Source of the DNA: Streptomyces coryli
GTDB taxonomy: Bacteria > Actinomycetota > Actinomycetes > Streptomycetales > Streptomycetaceae
Length of the DNA: 64,000 bases
Direction: 5' to 3'
Assembly: GCF_011044975.1 (NCBI RefSeq)
Contig: NZ_JAAKZV010000006.1
Location: 36,546-100,545, forward strand
Shown in pieces: positions 44,555 through 55,981 of this stretch. A model generated the notes under the pieces. It was given only the letters and a program-made list of their open reading frames with translations. It did not search any database and was not told the DNA's origin. The stretch's first letter is position 1. The number at the start of each line of letters is the position of its first letter. Position numbers and translations under genes: made by a program.

Positions 44555-45178
44555 GTGGCAATCACCGGCGACGGAATGGCGGCGGGGGCGGGCGGACCCG
44601 TGCACCTTCCGCCTGGTCCCATTCGCCCTGGGCAGGGGCCCTCACCCGATGCGACAGCGGGGACACAGCCCGCGCGAGCGCCCCGGGAGACCGTGGGCTA
44701 CCGCGGGCCGACGGCCTGCGCGGCCGCGGGCATCACGTACCGGCAGCTCGACTACTGGGCGCGTACGGGCCTGGTCGAGCCCAGCGTGCGGCCGGCGTAC
44801 GGCTCCGGCACCCAGCGGCTCTACGGCGCCCGCGACATCGTCGTGCTCAAGATCGTCAAGCGGCTGCTGGACACCGGCGTCTCGTTGCAGAGCATCCGCA
44901 CCGCCGTCGCCCAGCTGCGGGCGGGGGACGCGGAGCGGCTCAAGCAGATGACGCTCATCTGCGACGGCGCCACGGTCTACGAGTGCGCCTCGCCGGACGA
45001 GGTGGTCGAGCTGCTGCAGGCCGGGCAGGGCATCTTCGGCATCTCGGTGGGCGCGGTGACCCGCGACGTCGGGGCCGCGCTGAAGGAGCTGCACGCGGAG
45101 CGGGTGGACACCGGCGAGACGCTGCTGGGGGACAACCCGTCGGACGAGCTGGCCCGGCGGCGGCACCGGGCGGGCTGA
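44555..45178 (+). CDS. MerR-family regulator, second of the locus
   Basis: The protein has 207 residues from the GTG at 44555, with GGAG upstream. A disordered Pro/Gly head of about 45 residues precedes the MerR winged helix (GYRGPTACAAAGITYRQLDY, WARTGLVEPSVRPAYGSGTQ, RLYGARDIVVLKIVKRLLDT). The C-terminal part (YECASPDEVVELLQAGQGIF) may sense a ligand. In M. tuberculosis Rv1830 holds this place and is described as a cell-division regulator. The paired palindromes around its promoter suggest autoregulation or control by FtsR. Confidence 0.85.
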   Translation: MAITGDGMAAGAGGPVHLPPGPIRPGQGPSPDATAGTQPARAPRETVGYRGPTACAAAGITYRQLDYWARTGLVEPSVRPAYGSGTQRLYGARDIVVLKIVKRLLDTGVSLQSIRTAVAQLRAGDAERLKQMTLICDGATVYECASPDEVVELLQAGQGIFGISVGAVTRDVGAALKELHAERVDTGETLLGDNPSDELARRRHRAG

Positions 45179-45196
45179 GTCCGCTGAGATCTCCGA

Positions 45197-45219
45197 TTGT
45201 CAGTGGCGTAAGGCAGCAT
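45197..45219 (+). promoter_or_regulatory. PafBC-type DNA-damage promoter of dinB
   Basis: TTGTCAGTG (45197-45205) is an exact match to the upstream element. After 8 bp, CAGCAT (45214-45219) is a -10 with one change from TANNNT. The GTG start at 45228 lies 8 nt further, so the dinB mRNA is probably leaderless, as for the 9461 promoter. Confidence 0.72.
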
Positions 45220-45227
45220 TACGGGCT

Positions 45228-46568
45228 GTGAAGGCCGCACCCACGATCCTGCATCTGGACATGGACGCGTTCTTCGCTGCCGTCGAGCAGGCCGCCAAGC
45301 CCAGCCTGCGCGGCAAGCCGGTGATCGTCGGTGGTCTGGGCGGCCGCGGCGTCGTCTCCACGGCGTCGTACGAGGCCAGGAAATTCGGCGTGCACTCGGC
45401 GATGCCGATGGCCCAGGCCCGCCGCCTGTGCCCCAATGCGGCGTACCTGGTGCCCCGCTTCAGCGCGTACCACCGGGTCAGCAAGCAGGTCATGGCGCTG
45501 CTCGGCGAGCTGTCGCCGCTGGTCGAGCCGCTCTCCTCGGACGAGGCCTTCGTGGACCTGGAGGCCGGCGGCAGCGCCTCCGACGCCCGCACCGCCCGCG
45601 AGGTGGGGGAGCGGCTGCGCGCGGACATCCGGCGGGTGACGGGCCTGACCGGCTCGGTGGGTCTGGCGGGCTCGAAGATGCTCGCCAAGGTCGCCTCCGA
45701 GATGGCCAAGCCGGACGGCCTGGTGGTGGTGCTGCCGGGCACGGAGCGGGAGCTGCTGGGCCCGATGACGGTGCGTACGCTCCCCGGCATCGGCCCGGCC
45801 ACCGCGGAGGCCCTGCGCCGGGCGGGGATCACGACCGTGGACCACATCGTCGAGGCGGGCGAGGACGAGCTGGTCCGGCTGCTGGGCGACTCGCACGGCC
45901 ACGGGGTCTATGCCATGTCGATGGGGCGCGACGACCGCCCGGTGGTGGCCGAGCGGGAGGCGAAGTCGGTCTCGGTCGAGGACACCTTCGACACCGACCT
46001 GACCGACCGGCTGCGGGTGCGCCTGGAGGTGGCCCGGCTCGCGGACCGCTGCGTGGAGCGGCTGCGCAAGGCCGGGCGCTCGGGCCGTACGGTCGTGCTC
46101 AAGGTGCGCCGCTACGACTTCTCCACCCTGACCCGCTCGGAGACGCTCCGGGGGCCCACGGACGACCCGGTGGTGGTCAAGGAGGCGGCGGAGCGGCTGC
46201 TGGAGGGCGTGGACACCACGGCGGGCGTGCGGCTGCTCGGGGTGGGCGTGAGCGGGCTCGCGGACTTCACGCAGGAGGACCTGTTCGCGCAGTTCGCGGC
46301 GGAGGAGCAGCCGGCGGAGCCCGCCGCCGAGCCGGAGCCGGAGCGGGCCGTGGCCGAGGAGCCGGCTCCCGAGCCCGTACGCCGCTGGCTGCCGGGCCTG
46401 GACGTGCACCACCCGGAGTACGGGCCCGGCTGGGTCCAGGGCAGCGGTGTGGGCCGCGTGACGGTCCGCTTCGAGCGCCCCGACAGCCCGCCGGGCCGGA
46501 TCCGCACCTTCGCGGCGGACGACCCGGAGCTGACCCTGGGCGAACCGCTACCGCTGGTGCCCGACTAA
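45228..46568 (+). CDS. dinB: DNA polymerase IV (Y-family translesion polymerase)
   Basis: The 446-residue protein copies damaged DNA with low fidelity. Palm residues are in LHLDMDAFFAAVEQ (Asp11, Asp13) and SSDEAFVDLEAGG (Asp105, Glu106). The finger motif SYEARKFGVHSAMPM, the helix-hairpin-helix LPGIGPATAEALRRAGI and the little finger (VSVEDTFDTDLTDRLRVRLE) are all present. A clamp-binding sequence QEDLF lies near residue 350, followed by about 95 extra residues with a Glu/Pro-rich linker and a basic end (GWVQGSGVGRVTVRFERPDS). The start was set by the damage promoter and the conserved N-terminus. It converges on the PRC-barrel gene with a 4-bp overlap. Confidence 0.95.
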   Translation: MKAAPTILHLDMDAFFAAVEQAAKPSLRGKPVIVGGLGGRGVVSTASYEARKFGVHSAMPMAQARRLCPNAAYLVPRFSAYHRVSKQVMALLGELSPLVEPLSSDEAFVDLEAGGSASDARTAREVGERLRADIRRVTGLTGSVGLAGSKMLAKVASEMAKPDGLVVVLPGTERELLGPMTVRTLPGIGPATAEALRRAGITTVDHIVEAGEDELVRLLGDSHGHGVYAMSMGRDDRPVVAEREAKSVSVEDTFDTDLTDRLRVRLEVARLADRCVERLRKAGRSGRTVVLKVRRYDFSTLTRSETLRGPTDDPVVVKEAAERLLEGVDTTAGVRLLGVGVSGLADFTQEDLFAQFAAEEQPAEPAAEPEPERAVAEEPAPEPVRRWLPGLDVHHPEYGPGWVQGSGVGRVTVRFERPDSPPGRIRTFAADDPELTLGEPLPLVPD

Positions 46569-46942
46569 CTCTCCCCGCCCGCCAGCCGGCCGAAGTCGCG
46601 GTCCGCGCCGCGGGCGCGGGGGTCCGCCGTCGGGAGGGTGAGGCCGTAGTGGTGGTAGAGCTGCAGCTCCTGCTCCGGCGAGAGGTGGCGGCCGACGCCG
46701 AAGTCCGGGGCGTCCTTGATCAGGTCGCGGTCGAACGGGATCCGCAGCGCCTCGGCCACCACCTCGCTCGGCTCCAGCGGCACGAACACGTCACGGTGGA
46801 ACAGCCCGGTCCGCACGGCCGCCCACTCCGGCCGCCCGGTCGCGTCGTCGAGGTACACCTCGTCGACTGTGCCGATCTTCGTGCCATGGCTGTCGAAGGC
46901 CTTGCGGCCGATCAGGCTCCGCGGGTCGATATCGGTCTGCAC
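46565..46942 (-). CDS. PRC-barrel domain protein
   Basis: The 125-residue protein starts at the GTG at 46942 with GGAGG 6 bp upstream. The PRC-barrel is RSLIGRKAFDSHGTKIGTVD, EVYLDDATGRPEWAAVRTGL and HRDVFVPLEPSEV. The remainder (ALRIPFDRDLIKDAPDFGVG, LSPEQELQLYHHYGL) is a common actinobacterial extension. Related proteins bind RNA or other proteins, and many are stress-associated in Streptomyces. A longer in-frame reading up to 47200 crosses the glycine riboswitch and is rejected. It is divergent from gcvP. Confidence 0.88.
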   Translation of the reverse strand: MQTDIDPRSLIGRKAFDSHGTKIGTVDEVYLDDATGRPEWAAVRTGLFHRDVFVPLEPSEVVAEALRIPFDRDLIKDAPDFGVGRHLSPEQELQLYHHYGLTLPTADPRARGADRDFGRLAGGES

Positions 46943-47062
46943 CGGGGTCCTCCAACGCGATCGAAGCTGGTCGCCTGGAACTACCAAAAGCCTAAATGCG
47001 CACAACGGCCACTCGGGGGAACCGACCGGGTCTGCGCTGATACGCTGGCCGTGGCTGTCGAC

Positions 47063-47260
47063 CCCGTGCGGGAGAGCCCCCGGACCCGGCCAGGGCCCGA
47101 GGCGCCGAAGGAGCAAATCCTCCCCGGAATCTCTCAGGCACCCGTACCGCACGGACGAGGTCACTCTGGAAAGCAGGGCAGGCCGCAGGCCTTTCCTCAC
47201 CGACGGTGAAAGCCCCTGAGCACGGCAGGGGTGAAGCTCTCAGGTTGTGATGACAGAGGG
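47063..47260 (+). ncRNA. Tandem glycine riboswitch upstream of gcvP
   Basis: Two aptamer cores are recognisable. The first has GCGGGAGAGCC, GCGCCGAAGGAGCAAATCC and GGAATCTCTCAGGCACC. The second has GGTGAAAGCC, GTGAAGCTCTCAGG and GATGACAGAG. The order and spacing match the cooperative glycine riboswitch, which turns on glycine cleavage genes at high glycine. It ends about 66 nt before the gcvP ATG. A -10-like TACGCT lies at 47041. The remaining 120 bp between 46943 and 47062 hold only the divergent promoter region. Confidence 0.93.
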
Positions 47261-47326
47261 GGAGGCCGTCCGGGTACCCGCCCTAGGTGCCCTCATAGGT
47301 CCACGCGACCAGGAGGCCTTCACACG

Positions 47327-50212
<2,886 letters not shown>

Positions 50213-50233
50213 GCGCTGAAGGGCGCCGGCCGT

Positions 50234-50440
50234 TCAGGCTGCCGTGATGACACTCTCGGTGCCGAGCGGCCGGTGCGGCGCGATCACGGAACCGTCGGGC
50301 AGCAGCTCGCCGGTGTCCTCGAAGAGCAGTACGCCGTTGCACAGCAGGCTCCAGCCCTGCTCCGGGTGGTGCGCGACGGGATGCGCCGCCTCCCGGTCGG
50401 CAGAGTCGGCGGACGGGCACTTCGGCTTGTGCTGGCACAT
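50234..50440 (-). CDS. DUF5999 small protein
   Basis: The product has 68 residues beginning MCQHKPKCPSADSADREAAH, the signature of the actinobacterial DUF5999 family. GWSLLCNGVLLFEDTGELLP follows. Three Cys and several His residues suggest metal binding. The Met at 50440 fits the family start. An in-frame ATG at 50488 with GGGGGG upstream would add 16 residues. Its function is unknown. It converges on gcvP. Confidence 0.85.
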   Translation of the reverse strand: MCQHKPKCPSADSADREAAHPVAHHPEQGWSLLCNGVLLFEDTGELLPDGSVIAPHRPLGTESVITAA

Positions 50441-50673
50441 GGATAGGATCTTTCGCTGCGTCTCGTCAGTCGTGCGGCTCGATGTCATCGTGGCCGCCCC
50501 CCGTTCCGGTCTGGTCGGACTCCAGTGTTGCCCCACGAGCGCCGATCCGCAGGGATTTTCCGGCAGCTCGTCTCGGAAGTTGGAGACGCATCACCCGTGC
50601 GGGCGGTTGCCTGCTATGGACCGTCCTGACGGGGGGCGGACCCAGCCGATACGGACTAGTTACTCGGTACCAT

Positions 50674-51267
50674 TCACACGGAAGAACGCAGCAGCCCGGC
50701 CGGGGCGGCCGGCACCAGCCGGTTGGACAGCAGCGGCATGAAGTCGGCGACGCGGTGCGGCCGGTGGGCGGCGAAGCCGCAGGGCGCGGGGGCCAGCGGG
50801 ATCAGCAGGTCGTCGGGATCGAGCCGGCCGGCGGCGCCGTCGGCCGCGGTGTCGGCGTGCAGCCAGAGCGTGAGCATATAGAGCCCCGGGATCGACAGCA
50901 GCCGGGGCTGCAGCGGCGTGGGCAGCGATTCCGCCTGTCGCAGGGCGCGTTCGGTGGAGGTGACGTACGGGCCCTCGAAGAAGTGTGAGAACGCCCAGCC
51001 GTCGGCCGTCAGCATCGCCTCCGCCGCTGCCACCACGCCGTCGTCACCGCGGATCTGGAACCGCCAGCCGCCGAGGCGGGTGGCGGGCACCCGGATGCCG
51101 TCGCCAGAAGTGTCCAGGACGTGCAGCGGCAGCGGGTGTTGAGGCGTTACGGATCCCTGGTGGCGGCGCAGCGCGGGGGTGGCTTTGCGTACGGCCGTGG
51201 GGGATGCAAGTGCCGCAAGGACGGTGCGCAGGGCGGGCGCGGGAGCGGGGGTTGCAAGCAGCGGCAT
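50674..51267 (-). CDS. Protein of unknown function
   Basis: The 197-residue protein starts at the ATG at 51267 with GAGAGG upstream. An Ala/Pro/Leu-rich head could be a weak signal-like stretch but lacks a clear cleavage site. The middle (GWRFQIRGDDGVVAAAEAML, TADGWAFSHFFEGPYVTSTE) and the end (RPHRVADFMPLLSNRLV) look like a folded alpha/beta domain. I do not recognise a family. It is preceded by about 480 bp of intergenic DNA. Confidence 0.65.
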   Translation of the reverse strand: MPLLATPAPAPALRTVLAALASPTAVRKATPALRRHQGSVTPQHPLPLHVLDTSGDGIRVPATRLGGWRFQIRGDDGVVAAAEAMLTADGWAFSHFFEGPYVTSTERALRQAESLPTPLQPRLLSIPGLYMLTLWLHADTAADGAAGRLDPDDLLIPLAPAPCGFAAHRPHRVADFMPLLSNRLVPAAPAGLLRSSV

Positions 51268-51749
51268 GGCGGATCGCCTCTCACTCGACAGAACTCGTGG
51301 CAGGGCGGGGTGCGGACGGCGCTGTCTGCGTGCGGGGCCAGAGGGGGTGTCCGCATCCAAGGGGGGCGCCAACTCTCTGCCTCGTTGGCGAAGTTTATAC
51401 GACGTTTGTTGACGCGTTGTTTCGTCTAGCGGCCGCCGATGTCACCGGCAAGGCGGAAATGAGCCGGACCGGACCCGGGCATTCAAGCGATTACCGCTGA
51501 TGGCGGCTGTGTGGCCTGCCATTTCGCGGGTCCCCCGGTCGGCCGAAAATAATCGGTGATTGTCACCAAGGGTGATCGCGGTGCGTGCGGTGCCACGTTA
51601 TGCCAGCGGAATGTGCCAGAGCCCGGTGACCCCTGGAATGTGCCGCAACGGCTGCCGTCAGCCTATCGTTCGCGGGACGCCGGAGGCGGCGTTATGGATC
51701 GGCTCGTCTGGGCATATTCCTTCCACCGCTACGCGAGGAGGGACACCCC
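51268..51749. other. Intergenic region between divergent genes
   Basis: No credible gene is seen. It holds an unusually AT-rich block at about 51390-51425, with TATAAA on the minus strand (51399-51394) as a possible -10 for the leftward gene. GGTGA-TTG-TCACC at 51555-51567 is a perfect short palindrome. I found no matched -35. The ribosome-binding site GGAGG for the rightward gene is near 51737. Confidence 0.5.
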
Positions 51750-53240
51750 ATGGGGGAGAAGGTGGAGGCCGGCGGGTTCGGCCTCGCCGAGCGACGGCGC
51801 TACCGGCAGCGGTTGCGGGAGTGCCTGGACGGGCTGGAGCGGCTGCTGGAGGAGAAGCGTTTCGACCGTCCGCAGAACCTCATGGGCATGGAGATCGAGC
51901 TGAATCTCGTGGGGGACGACGGGATGCCGCTGATGCTGAACTCCGAGGTGCTGGAGCGCATCGCGAGTCCCGATTTCCAGACCGAGCTCGGTCAGTTCAA
52001 TCTGGAAGTCAATATCGCCCCGCACCGGCTCCAGGGCCGGGTTCTTGATCAGCTCGCCGAGGAACTGCGGACCGGCCTCGGATATGCCGACCGCAAGGCC
52101 CAGGAAGTCGCCGCCCGTATCGTCATGACCGGCATTCTCCCCACCCTCACCGGTGAGGATCTGGTCCATGCGAATCTCACCGGAGCCGATCGTTATCTGC
52201 AGCTCAACGAGCAGATCATGACCGCCCGCGGCGAGGAGATATTCGTCGACATCGAGGGCATCGAGCGGCTCCAGTACGCCTCCTCGTCGATCGCGCCCGA
52301 GGCCGCCTGCACCTCGGTGCAGCTGCATCTGCAGGTCACTCCCGCGCGCTTCGCCGACGTGTGGAACGCCGCGCAGTGCGCGGTCGCCGTGCAGGTGGCG
52401 CTGGGCGCCAACGCCCCCTTCGTCTTCGGCCGGGAGCTGCTGCGCGAGTCCCGGCCCGAGCTGTTCCTGCAGGCCACCGACACCCGCACGCCGGAGCTGC
52501 GGGCGCAGGGGGTGCGACCGCGGACCTGGTTCGGCGAGCGCTGGATCACCGACGCGTCCGACCTCTTCGAGGAGAACCTGCGCTACTTCCCGGCGCTGCT
52601 GCCGATCTGCGGCGAGCAGGACCCGCAGCGGGTCATCGACGAGGGCGGGGTGCCGGACCTGGACGAGCTGGTGCTGCACAACGGCACCGTCTACCGCTGG
52701 AACCGCCCCGTCTACGGCGTCGCCGGGGGAGTGCCGCACCTGCGGGTGGAGAACCGGGTGCTGCCCGCCGGGCCCACGGTCACCGACGTCATCGCCAACG
52801 CCGCCTTCTACTACGGCCTGGTGCGCACCCTCGCCGATGAGCAGCGCCCGGTGTGGGGCCGGCTGGCCTTCGACGACGCCGCCGCCAACTTCGACCGGGC
52901 CTGCCGGGACGGCATCGACGCGGAGCTGCTGTGGCCGAGCCGGCGCCGGCTGGGCGGGGTGGCGCGGGTGCCGGTGGTCCGGCTCGTACGCGACGAGCTG
53001 CTGCCGATGGCGGCGGCGGGCCTGGACTCGTGGGGCGTGGACGCCGCCGACCGGGACCGCTACCTCGGGGTCATCGAGGAGCGCTGCCGGCGGCGGGTCA
53101 ACGGCGCCTCGTGGCAGGCCGCCGCGTACCACCGGGAGCTGGACCGCGGCCTGGACCGCTGGGCGGCGCTGGCCGAGACCACCCGCCGCTACTGCGAGCT
53201 GACCCGCACCGAGGAGCCGGTGCACAGCTGGCCCGCCTAG
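51750..53240 (+). CDS. Glutamate-cysteine ligase family (GCS2-like) carboxylate-amine ligase
   Basis: The 496-residue protein starts at an ATG with GGAGG 8 bp upstream. The glutamate-binding start MGMEIELNLVGDDGMPLMLN has the paired Glu residues that hold metal and substrate in this family. QFNLEVNIAPHRLQG and SVQLHLQVTPARFADVWNAA continue the ligase core. Streptomyces make mycothiol, not glutathione, so gamma-glutamylcysteine synthesis is not assured. EgtA-like or other gamma-glutamyl ligase activity is possible. No egt genes are adjacent. The family call is good; the substrate is unknown. Confidence 0.82.
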   Translation: MGEKVEAGGFGLAERRRYRQRLRECLDGLERLLEEKRFDRPQNLMGMEIELNLVGDDGMPLMLNSEVLERIASPDFQTELGQFNLEVNIAPHRLQGRVLDQLAEELRTGLGYADRKAQEVAARIVMTGILPTLTGEDLVHANLTGADRYLQLNEQIMTARGEEIFVDIEGIERLQYASSSIAPEAACTSVQLHLQVTPARFADVWNAAQCAVAVQVALGANAPFVFGRELLRESRPELFLQATDTRTPELRAQGVRPRTWFGERWITDASDLFEENLRYFPALLPICGEQDPQRVIDEGGVPDLDELVLHNGTVYRWNRPVYGVAGGVPHLRVENRVLPAGPTVTDVIANAAFYYGLVRTLADEQRPVWGRLAFDDAAANFDRACRDGIDAELLWPSRRRLGGVARVPVVRLVRDELLPMAAAGLDSWGVDAADRDRYLGVIEERCRRRVNGASWQAAAYHRELDRGLDRWAALAETTRRYCELTRTEEPVHSWPA

Positions 53241-53259
53241 CCGCGGCCCGAAGCAGCGG

Positions 53260-55050
53260 CTACTCCTCTTCCTTCATCTTCGTGCCCGCGTCCATCACGG
53301 CCTTGAGGATGACGGTGTTGATGTCCGCCGGGTCGTTCACCTGGTACGAGCCGCCGCCGGCCGCCCGCGCGATGCGCTTGCACGCCTCGCCGTCGGCCTC
53401 CGGGCCGATGGCGATCACGATGGGGATCACCGGACGCTGCGGGTCGACGGCCTTCTTCAGCTCGTCCTTGAGATCGGCCTCGGAGATGGAGCCCGGGTCG
53501 TCGTTCGCGCCGTCCGTCAGCAGCACCACGGCGTTGAACTTGCCGCTCGCGTAGCCCTCCACCGCCTTCTTGTACGCGGCGAGCATGGTGTCGTGCAGCC
53601 CGGTGGCGCCGTTCGGGACCGGTTCCAGGCCGCCGTAGGCGGCGGTCAGCCGGTCGCGCTGGGTCTTGCCGCCCGAGGTGGCGTCGGCCAGCCGGCGCGG
53701 CGGGGCGACCTCCTCGTAATCCTTGGCGCCGTCCAGGCGGGTGGAGAACCGCCACATCCCCACCTCGTCCTCGCCGGTGAACTGCGAAAGACCCTGGATC
53801 AGCGCGGCCTTCGTGATGTCCATCCGGTTCTGGCCCGGGCGCCCCGACACGGGCGCGGTCATCGACCCGGACACGTCCACGACCGTCATGAAGCGGGCGC
53901 TCTGGACCGTGATGGTCCACATGTTCAGCACCTGCCGGACGCTGCGGTACGGCGGCGGGCCCGCCGGGTCCTCGGTGATCGGCTGCGGCTCGGCGCCGCC
54001 CGCCGTCTTCGCCACCTGCACGTCGTCGGCGCCGTCCGTGGTGCGGAAGCCGTGGTCGTGCAGGGCCTCGCGGGTCTGCGCGTCGCCCATGAGGGTGAGA
54101 AAGCGGTTGGCGGCGCGGCTCTGCTCGGTGGTCTGGCCCTCGTCGTCGACGATCGTGTACGGGTAGTCGAGCGCCGCGGTGCCGTCCTTGGGGTAGAAGA
54201 GGTCGAGGCCCGGCGCGGACCCCTTCTTCTTGTTGTGGCTGAAGGCCGCCTGTTCGGAGAGGATCAGCGCCTGATTGCGCTTGGGGTTGCCGAGTTCGGC
54301 GGCGGTGGAGTCGTGCGGGAGGCTGGCGAGGACCTCCTCGTCGCCCGGCTGGATGCGCTGGGAGAGCTGCTTCGCGGTGCCGGAGGCGAGGGTGCCGCCG
54401 CCCTTGGTGCCGCCCGTCGACTTGGTGATGTAGGTGAGCGCCAGCAGCCCGGTCGCACTGCGCGCCGGGTCAGCGCTGCCCACCCGCAGCTCCTTGCCGC
54501 CACCGGCGGTCTTGGCGAGGTCCTTCCAGGAGTACGTCTTCTTCGGGAAGCCCATGCCCTTGGCCGCCGGCGGCACCGCCGCCAGGGCTATCGGCGAGGA
54601 CGCCACCTGGCCGACGCCGTCCACCTGCACGCCCTTCGGGGAGGCGGCGACGGTGTCCACCCACAGCGTGGAGTCCGGCAGCCATACCTGCACGTCCGGG
54701 GTGGTGCCGCGGCTGAGCTCGTCCGCCGTGTCGCTGGACGCCTCCGACTTCACCCGGATGTCCAGGCACTTGCCGGCGGTCTTGATCTTGTCCTCGCGGG
54801 CGCGCTCGGCGGTCTGCTTCGCGACCGGGGCGATGTCCGGGGAAGCGGCCACGTTCAGCCGCAGCCTGTCGCCGTCGCAGTTGCCGCCGAAGAACGGCAG
54901 CATGCCGCTCCGCGCGGCCACCACGGTGCCGGCGGTGACCGCCAGCACCAGTGCCGTGGAGATCGCGATCGTGCGGCCCCCCACGCCGCGGCGCTGCACC
55001 GCCCCGGTGCCGTACTCGTCGAACTCGTCAGGCATGCTGTGACGTCCCAT
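53260..55050 (-). CDS. Membrane-anchored substrate-binding plus von Willebrand factor A domain protein
   Basis: The protein has 596 residues from the ATG at 55050. A short cytoplasmic head precedes one membrane segment (TIAISTALVLAVTAGTVVAA). An extracytoplasmic domain resembling periplasmic substrate-binding proteins follows (RLNVAASPDIAPVAKQTAER, PDVQVWLPDSTLWVDTVAAS). The C-terminal VWA domain has an intact MIDAS: VVDVSGSM, the Thr in GATGLHDTM and LLTDGANDD. It probably binds a metal-dependent partner outside the membrane. Neighbours give no pathway. An in-frame ATG at 55035 is a possible alternative start. Confidence 0.85.
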   Translation of the reverse strand: MGRHSMPDEFDEYGTGAVQRRGVGGRTIAISTALVLAVTAGTVVAARSGMLPFFGGNCDGDRLRLNVAASPDIAPVAKQTAERAREDKIKTAGKCLDIRVKSEASSDTADELSRGTTPDVQVWLPDSTLWVDTVAASPKGVQVDGVGQVASSPIALAAVPPAAKGMGFPKKTYSWKDLAKTAGGGKELRVGSADPARSATGLLALTYITKSTGGTKGGGTLASGTAKQLSQRIQPGDEEVLASLPHDSTAAELGNPKRNQALILSEQAAFSHNKKKGSAPGLDLFYPKDGTAALDYPYTIVDDEGQTTEQSRAANRFLTLMGDAQTREALHDHGFRTTDGADDVQVAKTAGGAEPQPITEDPAGPPPYRSVRQVLNMWTITVQSARFMTVVDVSGSMTAPVSGRPGQNRMDITKAALIQGLSQFTGEDEVGMWRFSTRLDGAKDYEEVAPPRRLADATSGGKTQRDRLTAAYGGLEPVPNGATGLHDTMLAAYKKAVEGYASGKFNAVVLLTDGANDDPGSISEADLKDELKKAVDPQRPVIPIVIAIGPEADGEACKRIARAAGGGSYQVNDPADINTVILKAVMDAGTKMKEEE

Positions 55051-55195
55051 GCAATCCGTCCCCCGGGCCCTTTCCAGCCATGTGGCTCGTAACTCTTTTC
55101 GAGACCCTAGCGGTGGCGTGGTGCGTATGAGGAGGGGTTTCGGCAATCTTGCCGACGGGCGTCCGCATCCTGGACGAGGAGTGAAGATCGAGCCG

Positions 55196-55981
55196 ATGAC
55201 GGGAGCGGAGACACAGGTGGAGCCTCGCGAGCGGCGGCTGTTCGGCTACGAGACGGTGTTGGTGCTGGCGTTGTCGCTGGGTGCCAGCGCGGTGTCGGCG
55301 CTCATCAGTTTCATCGGCTCGGTGACGAAACCGGGCGGGCTGAAGGACCAGTCGGCGAACCTCAACACCTCCGCCGCGCCCGGCCGTCCGTGGCTTGATC
55401 TGTCCTGGCAGCTCTTCGGTGTGACCACGGCGCTGGTGCCGGTCGCGCTGGTGGCGTATCTGCTGGTCCGCGAGCATGCCGGGGGTCTGAAGGCGGTCGG
55501 CTTCGACCTCACCAGGCCGCGCTTCGACCTGGGTTGGGGCACGGCGATCGCGGCGGCGGTGGGCGGCAGCGGGCTGCTGCTGTATCTCGGGGCGCGGGCC
55601 GCCGGGTTCAACCTGACCGTGGTGCCGGAGTCGCTGCCCGACGTGTGGTGGAAGATCCCGGTGCTGATCCTCTCCGCGGTGCAGAACTCCGTGGTCGAGG
55701 AGGTCATCGTCGTCGGCTATCTGCTGCGCCGGCTCGGGCAGCTGGGCTGGACGCCGATGGCCGCGCTGGCGGCGAGCTCGCTGCTGCGCGGCTCGTATCA
55801 CCTGTATCAGGGCATCGGCGGGTTCATCGGGAACGCGGTGATGGGCGTGCTGTTCGTGCTCCTCTATCGCCGGTGGGGGCGGGTCGGCCCGCTGGTGGCG
55901 GCGCATGCCCTGATCGACATCGTGGCCTTCGTCGGGTACGCGCTGCTGGCCGGCAAGGTGAGCTGGCTGCCGACGGGCTAA
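55196..55981 (+). CDS. CPBP-family intramembrane metalloprotease
   Basis: The 261-residue polytopic protein is drawn from the ATG at 55196; a GTG at 55181 is also in frame. The CPBP motifs are VVEEVIVVGYLLRRLGQLGW (paired Glu), RGSYHLYQGIGGFIGNAVMG (His) and AAHALIDIVAFVG (His), forming the glutamate-histidine site. About seven hydrophobic helices are visible. Such proteases prenyl-process or cleave membrane proteins; the target is unknown. Its stop overlaps that of the convergent PhzF gene by 4 bp. Confidence 0.88.
   Translation: MTGAETQVEPRERRLFGYETVLVLALSLGASAVSALISFIGSVTKPGGLKDQSANLNTSAAPGRPWLDLSWQLFGVTTALVPVALVAYLLVREHAGGLKAVGFDLTRPRFDLGWGTAIAAAVGGSGLLLYLGARAAGFNLTVVPESLPDVWWKIPVLILSAVQNSVVEEVIVVGYLLRRLGQLGWTPMAALAASSLLRGSYHLYQGIGGFIGNAVMGVLFVLLYRRWGRVGPLVAAHALIDIVAFVGYALLAGKVSWLPTG

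Noticed and set aside
46943-47200. N-terminal extension of the PRC-barrel gene to 47200
   Set aside because: It crosses the glycine riboswitch, and the GTG at 46942 has a strong GGAGG at good spacing.
51268-51749. Short open frames in the gap before the GCS2-like gene
   Set aside because: They overlap each other on both strands, lack ribosome-binding sites and show no coding GC3 pattern.
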